Of a stretch of DNA of 64,000 nt, positions 1-8,443 are shown piece by piece. How positions within the stretch are numbered: position 1 is the first letter of the stretch; each line of letters opens with the position of its first letter. The position numbers and the translations under genes are program-made. The stretch spans positions 62,001-126,000 of the forward strand of contig NZ_QGSZ01000217.1 of NCBI RefSeq assembly GCF_003857055.1, written 5' to 3'. The notes beneath the pieces were generated by a model, which was given only the letters and a program-made list of their open reading frames with translations, made no database searches and was not told the DNA's origin. Origin of the DNA: Micromonospora inaquosa. Lineage in GTDB: Bacteria; Actinomycetota; Actinomycetes; Mycobacteriales; Micromonosporaceae.

Positions 1-569
1 GCCTCCCGGCGGCGTTCCTCGGCCGCCGAGGCGGCCTGCCGGGCCAACGCGAGCCGCAGCGAACGCCGGTTGCGGACGGCGTCACCGAGAGCGATGACGG
101 CGAGCATCAGGGCCGCCTCGGAGCCGAGACCAGCACCGATCACGACGGAGATGTCGTCTCCCTCGATGAGCCGGGCGACCACCGAAACGGCCAGCAGACT
201 CCCGCCGACGGCGACGGCCGGGACCACCCGGCCCCGCAGGGCCGCCACGTAGAGGATGGCGGCGGCCGGGGCGGCAACACCGACCGGCGGCAGCTCCAGC
301 GCGTAGTAGCCGAGGATGCCGGCTGCAGTCGCCAGCAGCGCCGGGACCGTCCAACGCCGGGCCACCAGCAGAAGTACGGCCAATCCGACCCCGAATCCGC
401 CGGCCAACGCCACCTGGGAGGTCGACGCGTCTTCGGTCACGACCGCCGCCGTGACCAGGCTCAGGACGGCCACAGCGAGCAGCGCCTCGGTACGGGTGGG
501 TGAGGTGGCCTGCACGTTCGTGAGCCTAAGTCGGTGTGGGTCCGCGCCGCTGCCGTCCGCAGGCAACAC
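1..569 (-). CDS. Sensor histidine kinase, N-terminal part (cut by window edge)
   Basis: Reads leftward off the window, so only the first ~189 residues are seen. The visible part has about four to five hydrophobic segments and ends in a charged helix (LALARQAASAAEERRREA) of the kind that precedes the H-box of NarL-partner (HisKA_3) kinases. The dimerisation and ATPase domains would lie beyond base 1. A GTG at 569 is used as start; a GTG at 515 (reading MQATSPTRTEALL) is equally possible and would trim 18 polar residues. It is divergent from the membrane-protein gene at 712, so the 570-711 gap should hold both promoters. The family call rests on topology and the terminal helix only, because no catalytic motif is inside the window. 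Confidence 0.6.
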   Translation of the reverse strand, partial: MLPADGSGADPHRLRLTNVQATSPTRTEALLAVAVLSLVTAAVVTEDASTSQVALAGGFGVGLAVLLLVARRWTVPALLATAAGILGYYALELPPVGVAAPAAAILYVAALRGRVVPAVAVGGSLLAVSVVARLIEGDDISVVIGAGLGSEAALMLAVIALGDAVRNRRSLRLALARQAASAAEERRRE

Positions 570-711
570 CCGCGCCCCGGCAGGTACGTCGAGAAGCGAT
601 GCCAGCTCGCGCGGCCGCGCGGCAGACGGTCCCGGTCCGGCGACCTAGCGTCGATGGCGACATAACAGATCGTGCCCGCAGGGGTCCGAAACTCGGGGGA
701 GAAGTGCCGCT

Positions 712-1224
712 GTGTCCCGTATCAAGCTGACGTGGATCGTGCTCATCGTGCTCGTCTGGGCGGCGATGATGTCCTTTGGTGGGGTCGCGGCCGAGACCGT
801 GATGCTCTACCCGAACATCTTCGGGGACGCACCCGCCTCGCTGGACCGGGCCCGTGAGTTCCTGGTCGCCGGTGGCCCGAGCGACTACTTCCCGCCGTTG
901 GGCGCCTCGGTCGTGCTGACAAGCCTCGCCGCGACCGCCCTCACGTGGCGCAATCGGCGACTGCGGTGGTACGTCGCCGCCGCCGCGGCGGTCTTCATCG
1001 CCTGCGAGTTCCTGTTCTCGGTCGTGTTCTTCTGGCCGCGCAACGAGATCATGTTCGTCGACCCGGTCGGCACGCACTCCCCGGAGTACCTGCGCCAGGT
1101 CGCCGAGGAGTTCGTCGCCGGCCACTGGGTACGCCTCGTCGGCGGCGCGGTGACATCCGCGTTGGCGTTCACCGCCCTCCTGCGCTTCGCCCGGGAAACC
1201 GCGCCGGTACGGGGCGAGCGATGA
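712..1224 (+). CDS. Small integral membrane protein (DUF1772/anthrone-oxygenase-like)
   Basis: 170 residues starting at GTG 712 behind a GGGGGAG ribosome site. About four transmembrane segments (roughly 5-27, 60-77, 84-106 and 140-160) are separated by a conserved-looking periplasmic stretch with the motif GGVAAETVMLYPNIF and a FWPRNEIMF loop. This layout resembles small actinobacterial DUF1772/anthrone oxygenase-like membrane proteins, but I see no catalytic signature and do not assign an activity. The stop codon overlaps the ATG of the next gene (ATGA at 1221-1224), so the two are probably translationally coupled. Confidence 0.6.
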   Translation: MSRIKLTWIVLIVLVWAAMMSFGGVAAETVMLYPNIFGDAPASLDRAREFLVAGGPSDYFPPLGASVVLTSLAATALTWRNRRLRWYVAAAAAVFIACEFLFSVVFFWPRNEIMFVDPVGTHSPEYLRQVAEEFVAGHWVRLVGGAVTSALAFTALLRFARETAPVRGER

Positions 1225-1697
1225 GCGCGGGACGTCGTACTCTCGGCTTCTCGTGGCCGGCCCTGGTCGCGCTCGCCGGGTTGGCCGCGCCGCGGGTGGT
1301 CCTGCACGACCTGCACGTCGTGGAGGAAGGGCAGCCCGCCGCCGTGTTGCTCGCGGTCGTACCGCTGATCTGTTGGGTGGTCGCCGTGCTGTGGCGGCGT
1401 CCGCCGCGCCCGTTCCTGACCGTTCTGGCAATCGGGGCGATCCACGGTGTGCTTCTCGCGGTCGGTCACCAGATTCTGTGGGACGAGGCGTTCGGTGCGA
1501 CCGGGCCGAGGCTCGGGGACTTCGATCCTCGGGTGCAGGAAGCGATCCTTCGGCTGGCGGCGGTGTTCTCCAGTCTCGTTACCGGGGTGCTCACCGGGGT
1601 GGTGACCGGGGCGGTGGCGGTGGTGCTGAGTCGCGTCGTCATCGGGCCGCGGCGCGCCACCGAGCGGCAGGTCGAGAAGGCGCGGCGCGGGCCGTAG
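1221..1697 (+). CDS. Hypothetical integral membrane protein
   Basis: 158 residues; ATG at 1221 overlaps the stop of the preceding gene by four bases. Hydrophobicity suggests four transmembrane helices (about 8-26, 40-56, 62-80 and 112-140), the last being rich in Gly, Val and Thr, followed by a basic tail (RRATERQVEKARR) that should be cytoplasmic. I do not recognise the family. The overlap with the DUF1772-like gene suggests both work together in the membrane. Confidence 0.6.
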   Translation: MSAGRRTLGFSWPALVALAGLAAPRVVLHDLHVVEEGQPAAVLLAVVPLICWVVAVLWRRPPRPFLTVLAIGAIHGVLLAVGHQILWDEAFGATGPRLGDFDPRVQEAILRLAAVFSSLVTGVLTGVVTGAVAVVLSRVVIGPRRATERQVEKARRGP

Positions 1698-1845
1698 TCG
1701 CACCGGCGAGGGAGGTGTAGGTGGTTGCGGGGTCCGTCCGGGCGGGCCGGGGTGGCGCGGTGCGGTCGGTCATGCCGCTGGCCCTCCTGACGCAACTCCT
1801 TCCGCTGCGGTTCGTTGGTGCGACAAGGGGCGGATGGAGGCGGCG

Positions 1846-3081
1846 ATGGCGGCGGGGCGAGGTGCCAGGCTGCTGCGTCCTCCGACGAGTTCGGGCCGTG
1901 CGACGTTCCTGGAACTGTTCTTCGATCTGGCGTTCGTTGTGGCCCTCACCCGGGTCTCGCAGCGATTCGCTGGTCTCGGCGATGACACCGGCTGGACCCT
2001 TGTCCTGGGTTTCGGGCGTACGCTGCTGCTCTTTCTGGCGCTCTGGTTGATCTGGTCGCACACCGCGTGGATCACCAGCCGTTACGAACCGGAGCAGCCG
2101 GTCATTCAGGCCGTCGTGGTCGGCACCATGTTCGCCGGTCTGATCATGGCGGTGACGCTGCCGCGTGCGCTGGAGGAGCGAGCGCTGCCGTTCACGGCCG
2201 CGTACCTGATGGTGATGGTGGTGCGGCCGTTGGTGGTGGCCGCCGCGCTGCATGGTCATCCGCGACGGATGGTGCCGATCCGGCTTGCCGTGTGGGCTTT
2301 GGCGAGCGCGCCGCTGTGGTTGGCCGGCGCGTTGGGTCCGGATGACCTCCGCCTGCCGCTGTGGGTCGCCGCGATCGCCGTCGACTACGTGGCGTGGGCC
2401 CTGGGTTGGCCGCTGCCGTGGCTCGGGGCCTCGAACGTGGGCCGTTGGCGGATCGCGGGGAGACATCTTGCCGACCGTTATCAGCAGATGTTTCTCATCG
2501 CACTCGGTGAGTCGATTCTGGTCATCGGTGTGGTCTTCAGCGGCGCGGACTATTCCGTGGGTCGGGCCGCCGCCTTCGCGGTCGCCTTCGCGACCAGCGC
2601 GCTGCTCTGGCGAATCTACTTCTACTGCACAGGTCTGCTGCTGAACGACGCGTTGGGACGGGTGGCCATGCCCGCTCGGCTGGGCGCGGCGTCGGAACGG
2701 ACGCACCTGTTGATCGTGCTCAGCGTCCTCAGCACGGCGGTCGGCTACGAGTTGGTGATCGATCAGCCGTTCGGACAGCCGCGGCCCAGTTGGCTTCTGT
2801 TCGTGGTCGGCGGTCCGATGCTCTTCCTCGTCGCCCGTGTGCGGCTGGAGTACGAGATCTTTGGTCGGGTTTCCCGTTCCCACCTGATCGGCCTGGCCGC
2901 CCTGCTGCTGTTCACGCCGGCGTTGGCCCACTGGGCGCCGATGGCCGGGCTGAGCGTGGTGGCCGGAGCGCTGGCCCTGGTCGCGCTGCTCGACGCGTTC
3001 TGGAAGTGGGGACGGCCGACGGAGGGCCCCGCTTCACCGATCGGTGGGCGGACCTCCGACGGCGGCGACTCCGAGGCGTGA
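1846..3081 (+). CDS. ltrA: Low temperature requirement protein A (LtrA) family membrane protein
   Basis: About 411 residues with roughly ten transmembrane segments. The N-terminal ATFLELFFDLAFVVALTRVSQ stretch is the hallmark of the LtrA family (Pfam LtrA), named from a Listeria gene needed for growth in the cold; the biochemical role is unknown. I choose ATG 1846 because GGAGG at 1836-1840 sits five bases upstream. An in-frame ATG at 1834 would add four residues. The tail after the last helix is short, hydrophilic and Gly/Ser-rich. A separate transcription unit follows, controlled by the palindromes near 3134. Confidence 0.88.
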   Translation: MAAGRGARLLRPPTSSGRATFLELFFDLAFVVALTRVSQRFAGLGDDTGWTLVLGFGRTLLLFLALWLIWSHTAWITSRYEPEQPVIQAVVVGTMFAGLIMAVTLPRALEERALPFTAAYLMVMVVRPLVVAAALHGHPRRMVPIRLAVWALASAPLWLAGALGPDDLRLPLWVAAIAVDYVAWALGWPLPWLGASNVGRWRIAGRHLADRYQQMFLIALGESILVIGVVFSGADYSVGRAAAFAVAFATSALLWRIYFYCTGLLLNDALGRVAMPARLGAASERTHLLIVLSVLSTAVGYELVIDQPFGQPRPSWLLFVVGGPMLFLVARVRLEYEIFGRVSRSHLIGLAALLLFTPALAHWAPMAGLSVVAGALALVALLDAFWKWGRPTEGPASPIGGRTSDGGDSEA

Positions 3082-3133
3082 CGCGCGGGCCGCCGCAGCC
3101 AACCCGGCAGCGCCCGTGACCGGTCAACGGTCG

Positions 3134-3169
3134 CCTAATTGTATTAGGTTGCAGCCTGATAGTGTTAGG
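3134..3169. promoter_or_regulatory. Tandem palindromic operators upstream of the SGNH hydrolase gene
   Basis: CCTAATTGTATTAGG (3134-3148) is a perfect 6-3-6 inverted repeat. CCTGATAGTGTTAGG (3155-3169) is the same site with arm mismatches. Their centres are 21 bp apart, two helical turns, so two dimers would bind the same DNA face. The stretch is much more AT-rich than its surroundings and lies about 80-110 bp upstream of the GTG at 3247. It looks like a promoter-proximal repressor site. The cognate regulator is not evident in the window. Confidence 0.6.
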
Positions 3170-3246
3170 TGGCGGCCAGGGTCCGGCTGCTGGGCAGCGG
3201 CGCGGCGCGCCGATGACCACCGACATCCCTGGAGAGGCTTGAGGCA

Positions 3247-4425
3247 GTGACCACCGAGCACCATCACTGGACCACCCCGATCACTCCAGACCTGCTCCGC
3301 GGCTTCGTCGACCTGGAGACGACAACGCGCGGTCTGCTGCCGCATCGGCTGACCGCCCGTGCGCGCCGGCAGATCCCCGACGACCAACTGGCCATGGCCG
3401 AGGCCCAGCCCTCCGGGGTGCGACTGGCGTTCCGCACCCAGGCCACCACGATCGAACTGGACACGCTGCCCACCAAGCGGGTCTACCAAGGCTTTCCGCC
3501 CCCACCGGAGGGCGTCTACGACCTGCTGATCGACGGCCGCCTGACCGCGCAGGCCTCGGTGGCCGGAGGCAACGTCCGGACCGTCACCGACATGTTCAGC
3601 CAGACGTCCGTGCTCGCCGAAGGGCCGGCCGGCACCGCCCGCTTCGCCGATCTGCCCGCTGGTGAGAAAGACGTCGAGATCTGGCTCCCGCACACGGAGA
3701 TCACCGAGTTGATCGCGCTGCGCACCGACGCGCCCGTCGAGCCGACTCCGGCCAACGGACGCAGGACGTGGCTGCACCACGGCAGTTCCATCAGCCACGG
3801 CTCGAACGCCGGCCATCCCAGCGCCATCTGGCCGGCTCTGGCCGCGGCTGCGGGCGGCGTGGAGTTGGTCAACCTGGGGTTCGGTGGCAGCGCGCTGCTC
3901 GACCCGTTCACCGCCCGCGCGATGCGGGACATACCGGCGGACCTGATCAGCGTCAAGATCGGCATCAACATCGTCAACGGTGATGTGATGCGTCTACGCG
4001 CCTTCACCCCCGCGGTCCACGGTTTCCTCGACACTGTCCGCGAGGGCCACCCGACCACACCACTGCTGGTCGTCTCCGCCATCCTGTGCCCGGTCCAGGA
4101 AGACACGCCCGGCCCGCTCGCGCCGGACCTTGACGGGGGGAGCCTGCGATTCAAGGCCACGGGAGATCCGGCCGAACGCAGCGCCGGACGGCTGACCCTC
4201 AACGTCATCCGTGACGAACTCGCCCGGATCGTCCAACAGCGCTCGGCCGACGACCCGAACCTGCACTACCTCGACGGACGCGACCTGTACGGCGAGGCCG
4301 ACTACGCCGAACTCCCGCTACCCGACGAGGTCCACCCCGACCCCGCCGGACATCGCCGCATCGCCGAGAACTTCGGGCGGCTCGCATTCGGTGACGGCGG
4401 CCCCTTCGCCACGAAGACCGGCTAA
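3247..4425 (+). CDS. SGNH/GDSL-family hydrolase (esterase/lipase-like)
   Basis: 392 residues from GTG 3247. Residues ~1-165 form a beta-rich N-terminal domain of the type found in two-domain SGNH acylesterases such as SsfX3. The catalytic domain begins at WLHHGSSISHGSNA, where the GxSIS block carries the nucleophile Ser. It continues through the Gly block NLGFGGSALL and the Asn block SVKIGINIVNGD, and ends in PDEVHPDPAGH, which supplies the catalytic Asp and His. All four SGNH blocks are therefore present. No signal peptide is visible, so it should be cytoplasmic. Substrate unknown; deacylation of a sugar or small molecule is likely. Controlled by the tandem operators at 3134-3169. Confidence 0.85.
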   Translation: MTTEHHHWTTPITPDLLRGFVDLETTTRGLLPHRLTARARRQIPDDQLAMAEAQPSGVRLAFRTQATTIELDTLPTKRVYQGFPPPPEGVYDLLIDGRLTAQASVAGGNVRTVTDMFSQTSVLAEGPAGTARFADLPAGEKDVEIWLPHTEITELIALRTDAPVEPTPANGRRTWLHHGSSISHGSNAGHPSAIWPALAAAAGGVELVNLGFGGSALLDPFTARAMRDIPADLISVKIGINIVNGDVMRLRAFTPAVHGFLDTVREGHPTTPLLVVSAILCPVQEDTPGPLAPDLDGGSLRFKATGDPAERSAGRLTLNVIRDELARIVQQRSADDPNLHYLDGRDLYGEADYAELPLPDEVHPDPAGHRRIAENFGRLAFGDGGPFATKTG

Positions 4426-4459
4426 GCGTTTGGCGGATCGGCTCGAATAGGTTGGCTCG

Positions 4460-5827
4460 ATGGGAGACCTCGGGCACCTGTTCCGCTCAGCCGCCGAGCA
4501 TGCCGCTGACTATCGAACGTCGCTGTCGGAGCGTCAGGTCGGAGTTCCCGTCGACCAGGTGGCGCTGACCGATGCCTTCTCCGGCCCACTGCCCTCCGCG
4601 GCGTGCCCGCCGGAGCGGGTGCTCGCCGATCTGATCGCGGCGGCCGAGCCGGGGTTGGTGGCCAGCGCCGGCCCGCGGTACTTCGGGTTCGTGGTCGGTG
4701 GCGCGTTGCCGGCGGCGACCGCGGCGGACATCCTGGCAGCTGGCTGGGACCAGCTGGCGACCAACGCCGTGACATCGCCAGCCGCTGTCGCGGCCGAAGC
4801 CGCCGCGGGTGACTGGTTGAAGGAGTTGCTGGGTATCCCCGCATCGGCCTCGGTCGGTTTCGTCACCGGTGCCCAGGCGGCCAACACCGCCGGGCTCGCC
4901 GCCGCCCGGCACCAGGTGCTGGCCGATGCGGGTTGGGACGTGGAACGGCGCGGGCTGCTCGGGGCGCCACCGATCCGGGTGATCGCCGGTCAGGAGCGGC
5001 ACGGCACCATCGACCGGTCGCTGCGGCTGCTCGGCCTCGGGACCGACGCGGTGCACCCGGTGTCCGCCGAGCCGAACGGTGCCATCGACCTCGAATCGCT
5101 GCGGGCGGTGCTGCGCGCCGGCTCGTCTGGTCCGACCATCGTGTGTCTACAGGCCGGCAACGTGAACACCGGGGCCTGCGACCGACTCCGCGAGGCCTGC
5201 GAACTGGTCCGCCGGCACGGTGGCTGGGTGCACGTCGACGGGGCATTCGGGCTGTGGGCGGCGGCCAGCCCCGCCACCCGGCACCTGGTGGACGGGCTGG
5301 AGTTGGCCGATTCGTGGGCCTGCGACGGTCACAAGTGGCTCAACCTTCCGTACGACTCGGCGTTCGCGTTCTGCGCCCGGCCCGATGTGCACGCGGCTGC
5401 GATGTCCTACAGCGCCGCGTACCTGGTCGGTTCCGGCGGGTTGCCAGCAGGAGCGGACCTGACCGCGGAGTCCTCACGACGGGCTCGGGGGTTCGCCGTC
5501 TGGGCGGGACTGCGGGAACTGGGCAGCCTCGGTGTCGCCGCACTGGTCGAGCGCTGCTGCGAACTGGCCCGTCGATTCGCCACCGGCCTGGCCAGGGCCG
5601 GCTTCGAGGTCGCGAACGAGGTGGTCCTCAACCAGGTGCTGGTCGGGTTCGGCGACGATGCGCGCACCGACCGGGTGGTGGCCGCGGTCCAGGCTGACGG
5701 CACCTGCTGGATGGGCGGAACAACGTGGCGAGGACGGCGGCTGATGCGGATCTCCGTGTCCAATGCCGCGACGACCGAAGCGGACGTGGACCGGTCGATC
5801 GCCGCGATCACCCGCCTCGCCGGGTAA
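4460..5827 (+). CDS. Pyridoxal-phosphate-dependent (group II) decarboxylase
   Basis: 455 residues. The PLP-lysine motif DSWACDGHKWLN puts the Schiff-base lysine at about K292, and HVDGAFGLW gives the PLP-binding Asp at about D260. These are features of the aromatic-L-amino-acid/glutamate decarboxylase (group II) family, which includes DOPA, tyrosine and 2,4-diaminobutyrate decarboxylases. The N-terminal PRYFGFVVGGALPAATAADIL segment is also typical. Substrate cannot be read from sequence, and neighbours give no clue because the flanking genes appear to be separate units. Confidence 0.85.
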   Translation: MGDLGHLFRSAAEHAADYRTSLSERQVGVPVDQVALTDAFSGPLPSAACPPERVLADLIAAAEPGLVASAGPRYFGFVVGGALPAATAADILAAGWDQLATNAVTSPAAVAAEAAAGDWLKELLGIPASASVGFVTGAQAANTAGLAAARHQVLADAGWDVERRGLLGAPPIRVIAGQERHGTIDRSLRLLGLGTDAVHPVSAEPNGAIDLESLRAVLRAGSSGPTIVCLQAGNVNTGACDRLREACELVRRHGGWVHVDGAFGLWAAASPATRHLVDGLELADSWACDGHKWLNLPYDSAFAFCARPDVHAAAMSYSAAYLVGSGGLPAGADLTAESSRRARGFAVWAGLRELGSLGVAALVERCCELARRFATGLARAGFEVANEVVLNQVLVGFGDDARTDRVVAAVQADGTCWMGGTTWRGRRLMRISVSNAATTEADVDRSIAAITRLAG

Positions 5828-5929
5828 CCGACCGGCAGGGCACGCACCGTGCGTTGATGTCGAACCGGCGCTTCGTGCACGCGTAGTGGCGAGTGCCACC
5901 GCGCTCCCCACGCCCTCGTTCAAGCGGAT

Positions 5930-5996
5930 AGAACGATCGGTCTTGACGGCGGGATCCCGGCTCGGTACGGTTGCCGCAGACAGAACGTTCGTTCTG
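5930..5996. promoter_or_regulatory. Promoter flanked by two TetR-type operators (EthD operon)
   Basis: TTGACG (5943-5948) and TACGGT (5966-5971) are separated by 17 bp and form a plausible housekeeping promoter. A perfect palindrome CAGAACGTTCGTTCTG lies at 5981-5996, just past the expected start of transcription. An imperfect copy, AGAACGATCGGTCTT, overlaps the -35 at 5930-5944. A third copy (9070-9084) lies upstream of the TetR gene at 8444-9052. The arrangement suggests repression of the 6040-8413 operon by that TetR protein. Confidence 0.65.
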
Positions 5997-6039
5997 CCTG
6001 GGTCGGCTGGTTGTGCGGCCGTGACTGAAGGAGAGCGCC

Positions 6040-6339
6040 ATGCCCACCAAGATCACCCTGATCATCGGCAATCCCGCCAACCCCGACGAGTTCGAGAAGG
6101 TCTACGCCGACGTACGCCGGGCCGCGGAGACGTTCCCGAAGCTTCAGCGGGTCGAGTCGGCCAAGGTGTGGCCGAAGGAGGACGGCACGCCCACCCCCGC
6201 CTACCGGACGCTCGACCTCTACTTCGCCAGCTACGAGGACGCCTCCGCCGCGGTCGCGACACCCGCTGCCGGCACCGTCTTCGGTGGGCTCCAGGGCGCT
6301 CAGGTGGAGATCACCGGGCTGTTCTCAGACGTCGAATAG
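6040..6339 (+). CDS. EthD domain protein
   Basis: 99 residues, preceded by GGAGAGCGCC. It has the EthD/dimeric alpha-beta barrel pattern: an N-terminal strand (MPTKITLIIGNPANPDEFEKVY), a central PAYRTLDLYFASYEDA segment and a short C-terminal strand. EthD proteins are about 100 residues and often accompany oxidative degradation genes; their reaction is mostly undefined. First gene of an apparent operon with a membrane protein (6415) and a flavin disulfide reductase (6974), behind the operator-flanked promoter at 5930-5996. Confidence 0.75.
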   Translation: MPTKITLIIGNPANPDEFEKVYADVRRAAETFPKLQRVESAKVWPKEDGTPTPAYRTLDLYFASYEDASAAVATPAAGTVFGGLQGAQVEITGLFSDVE

Positions 6340-6414
6340 CACCGCCGCCCGTCCCGGCGGTGGCCCGCACCCCGCTGGGCGTCCGTTCGCCTTGGAAACA
6401 CCGAGAGGATGACC

Positions 6415-6972
6415 ATGACCACCGTTGCCGTTCCCGGCATCTCGACGACGGCCGCCGCCCTGCGGCGGTTGTACTTCGGCCGCTTCGCATTCGCAATCGT
6501 CTGGGCTGCCGTGACGTTCCCACTCGCGAAGCACCTCAACCCCCTCACCGCCGCGCTGCTCGTGCTCTACCCGCTGTTCGACGTGGCCGCCGCCATCGTC
6601 GACGTCCGCGCGTCGCGGGCTACCGGATCGCCCACCCTGCTGTACGTCAACGTCGCGATCAGCCTGCTCGCCGCGGTGGGCCTGGGCATCGCCGGTGCGT
6701 CCGGCGTCCCGGCGGTCCTGCGTGTCTGGGGTGCCTGGGCGGTGGTGGCCGGGCTGGTGCAGCTGATCGTGGGCGTCACCCGCCGCAAGATGGGTGGCCA
6801 GTGGCCGATGATCATCAGCGGTGGTCTCTCCGTACTCGCCGGTGGATCGTTCATCGCGGCTGCCGCCGCGGACAACCCGGCACTGACCAACGCGATCGGC
6901 TACGCAATCCCCGGTGCCATCTTCTTCCTCATCGCGGCCATCCGCCTCGGCCGCACCGCGAAGGGAAACTGA
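6415..6972 (+). CDS. Multi-pass membrane protein (HdeD/DUF308-like)
   Basis: 185 residues with six hydrophobic segments, alternating with short loops (RASRATGSP, RRKMGGQWP). The layout resembles HdeD/DUF308 proteins, but this is a topology-based call. Start: GAGAGG (6403-6408) directly abuts an ATG at 6409, whereas the ATG at 6415 has the normal six-base spacing, so 6415 is chosen. Sits between the EthD and disulfide-reductase genes with a gap of only one base to the latter, hence co-transcribed. Confidence 0.65.
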   Translation: MTTVAVPGISTTAAALRRLYFGRFAFAIVWAAVTFPLAKHLNPLTAALLVLYPLFDVAAAIVDVRASRATGSPTLLYVNVAISLLAAVGLGIAGASGVPAVLRVWGAWAVVAGLVQLIVGVTRRKMGGQWPMIISGGLSVLAGGSFIAAAAADNPALTNAIGYAIPGAIFFLIAAIRLGRTAKGN

Positions 6973-6973
6973 C

Positions 6974-8413
6974 GTGCAGAGCGCCACCTACGACGTCATT
7001 GTCATCGGCGCGGGGCCGGTGGGGGAGAACGTCGCCGACCGCGTCGTGCACGGCGGCCTGACCGCCGCGATCGTCGAGCGGGAACTGGTAGGTGGTGAGT
7101 GCTCGTACTGGGCCTGCATGCCGACCAAGGCATTGCTGCGCAGCCAGAGCGCGCTCCGGGCCGCCCGCCAGCTGCCCGGAGCGCGCGAGGCGGTGACCGG
7201 CGAGTTGGACGCGGCGGCCGTGCTGCGCCGCCGAGACTCCTTCGCCTCGCACTGGAAGGACGACGGGCAGGTCTCCTGGCTGAACTCGGCGGGGATCGTG
7301 CTGTACCGGGGCCAGGGACGGATCAGCTCCGACCGGAGCGTCGAGGTGACCGGCGCGGACGGCGCACCGACCTCGCTCACCGCCCGACACGCGGTCGTCA
7401 TCGCGACCGGAAGTAGCGCTCTGCTGCCGGACACCGCCGGTCTGCGCGAGGCGGCGCCGTGGACCAGCCGGGAGGCAGCCGCCACGAGCGCGGTGCCCGG
7501 CCGGCTGGCCATCATCGGCGGTGGCGTGGTGGCCACGGAGATGGCGACCGCGTACGCGGGCCTCGGATCGACGGTGACGGTGCTCGCCCGGGACGGTGTG
7601 CTCACGCCGGCGGAGCCGTTCGTCGGCGAGTGGGTCACGCGGTCCCTGCGGGAAGCTGGCGTGTCGGTCCGTCTCGGTGCCGAGGCCACGTCGGTGAGCC
7701 GCGACGGCGACGGCACTGTGCACATCACGCTCACCGACGGCGACCAGGTCCACGCCGATGAAGTCCTCGTCGCGATCGGCCGTACGCCGAACACGCACGA
7801 CGTCGGCCTCGACCGGATCGGCCTGAACCCGGGCGCCTGGCTCACGGTCGACGACACCCTGCGGGTGGTCGACGGTGCCGGGGCGTTGATCGGCGACGGA
7901 TGGCTGTACGCGGCCGGGGACGTCAACCGGCGTGTGCTGCTGACCCACCAGGGCAAGTACCAGGCTCGCGCCGTGGGCGACGTCATCGTGGCGCGGGCCA
8001 GGGGCGAAGCGGTGGACGACCGCCCGTGGGGTCGGCACGTCGCCACCGCCGACGCGCGCGCCGTGCCGCAGGTCGTCTTCACCGACCCGGAGGTCGCCTC
8101 GGTGGGGCTGACCGCAGCCGCCGCCGAGGCCGCCGGGCTGCGGGTCCGGGTCGTCGACTACGACCTGGCGGCCGTCGCCGGGTCAGCGCTGCACGCGGAG
8201 GGCTACCAGGGGCACGCCCGGATGGTCGTGGACGAGGACCGGCGGGTGATCGTCGGCTTCACCCTGGTCGGACCGGACGTCGCGGAACTGATCCACGCCG
8301 CGACGATCGCCGTCGTCGGCGAGGTCCCACTGGAGCGGCTGTGGCACGCCGTGCCCGCGTATCCGACAGTGAGCGAGGTCTGGCTGCGGCTGCTGGAGGC
8401 GTACGGCCGCTGA
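6974..8413 (+). CDS. FAD-dependent pyridine nucleotide-disulfide oxidoreductase
   Basis: 479 residues from GTG 6974 (upstream in-frame sequence belongs to the previous gene). Order: FAD-binding GAGPVGEN (12-19); redox-active disulfide in GGECSYWACMPTK with Cys43 and Cys48 (class I C-X4-C spacing); NAD(P)-binding IIGGGVVATEMA; second FAD motif YAAGDVNRR; and a C-terminal dimerisation domain. The last-helix motif is HAVPAYPTVSE; dihydrolipoamide and mercuric reductases have comparable His-x-His-Pro-type motifs. No N-terminal heavy-metal domain and no C-terminal vicinal cysteines, so mercury reduction is unlikely. Physiological substrate unknown; operon context suggests a stress response sensed by TetR. 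Confidence 0.85.
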   Translation: MQSATYDVIVIGAGPVGENVADRVVHGGLTAAIVERELVGGECSYWACMPTKALLRSQSALRAARQLPGAREAVTGELDAAAVLRRRDSFASHWKDDGQVSWLNSAGIVLYRGQGRISSDRSVEVTGADGAPTSLTARHAVVIATGSSALLPDTAGLREAAPWTSREAAATSAVPGRLAIIGGGVVATEMATAYAGLGSTVTVLARDGVLTPAEPFVGEWVTRSLREAGVSVRLGAEATSVSRDGDGTVHITLTDGDQVHADEVLVAIGRTPNTHDVGLDRIGLNPGAWLTVDDTLRVVDGAGALIGDGWLYAAGDVNRRVLLTHQGKYQARAVGDVIVARARGEAVDDRPWGRHVATADARAVPQVVFTDPEVASVGLTAAAAEAAGLRVRVVDYDLAAVAGSALHAEGYQGHARMVVDEDRRVIVGFTLVGPDVAELIHAATIAVVGEVPLERLWHAVPAYPTVSEVWLRLLEAYGR

Positions 8414-8443
8414 CCCGAGCCGGTCGGCCTGCGCGCTCTGCGG

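Noticed and set aside
526-1431. 301-residue leftward reading frame opposite the DUF1772-like and next genes
   Set aside because: Arg/Pro/Gly-rich shadow of the real plus-strand genes, with no domain or ribosome site.
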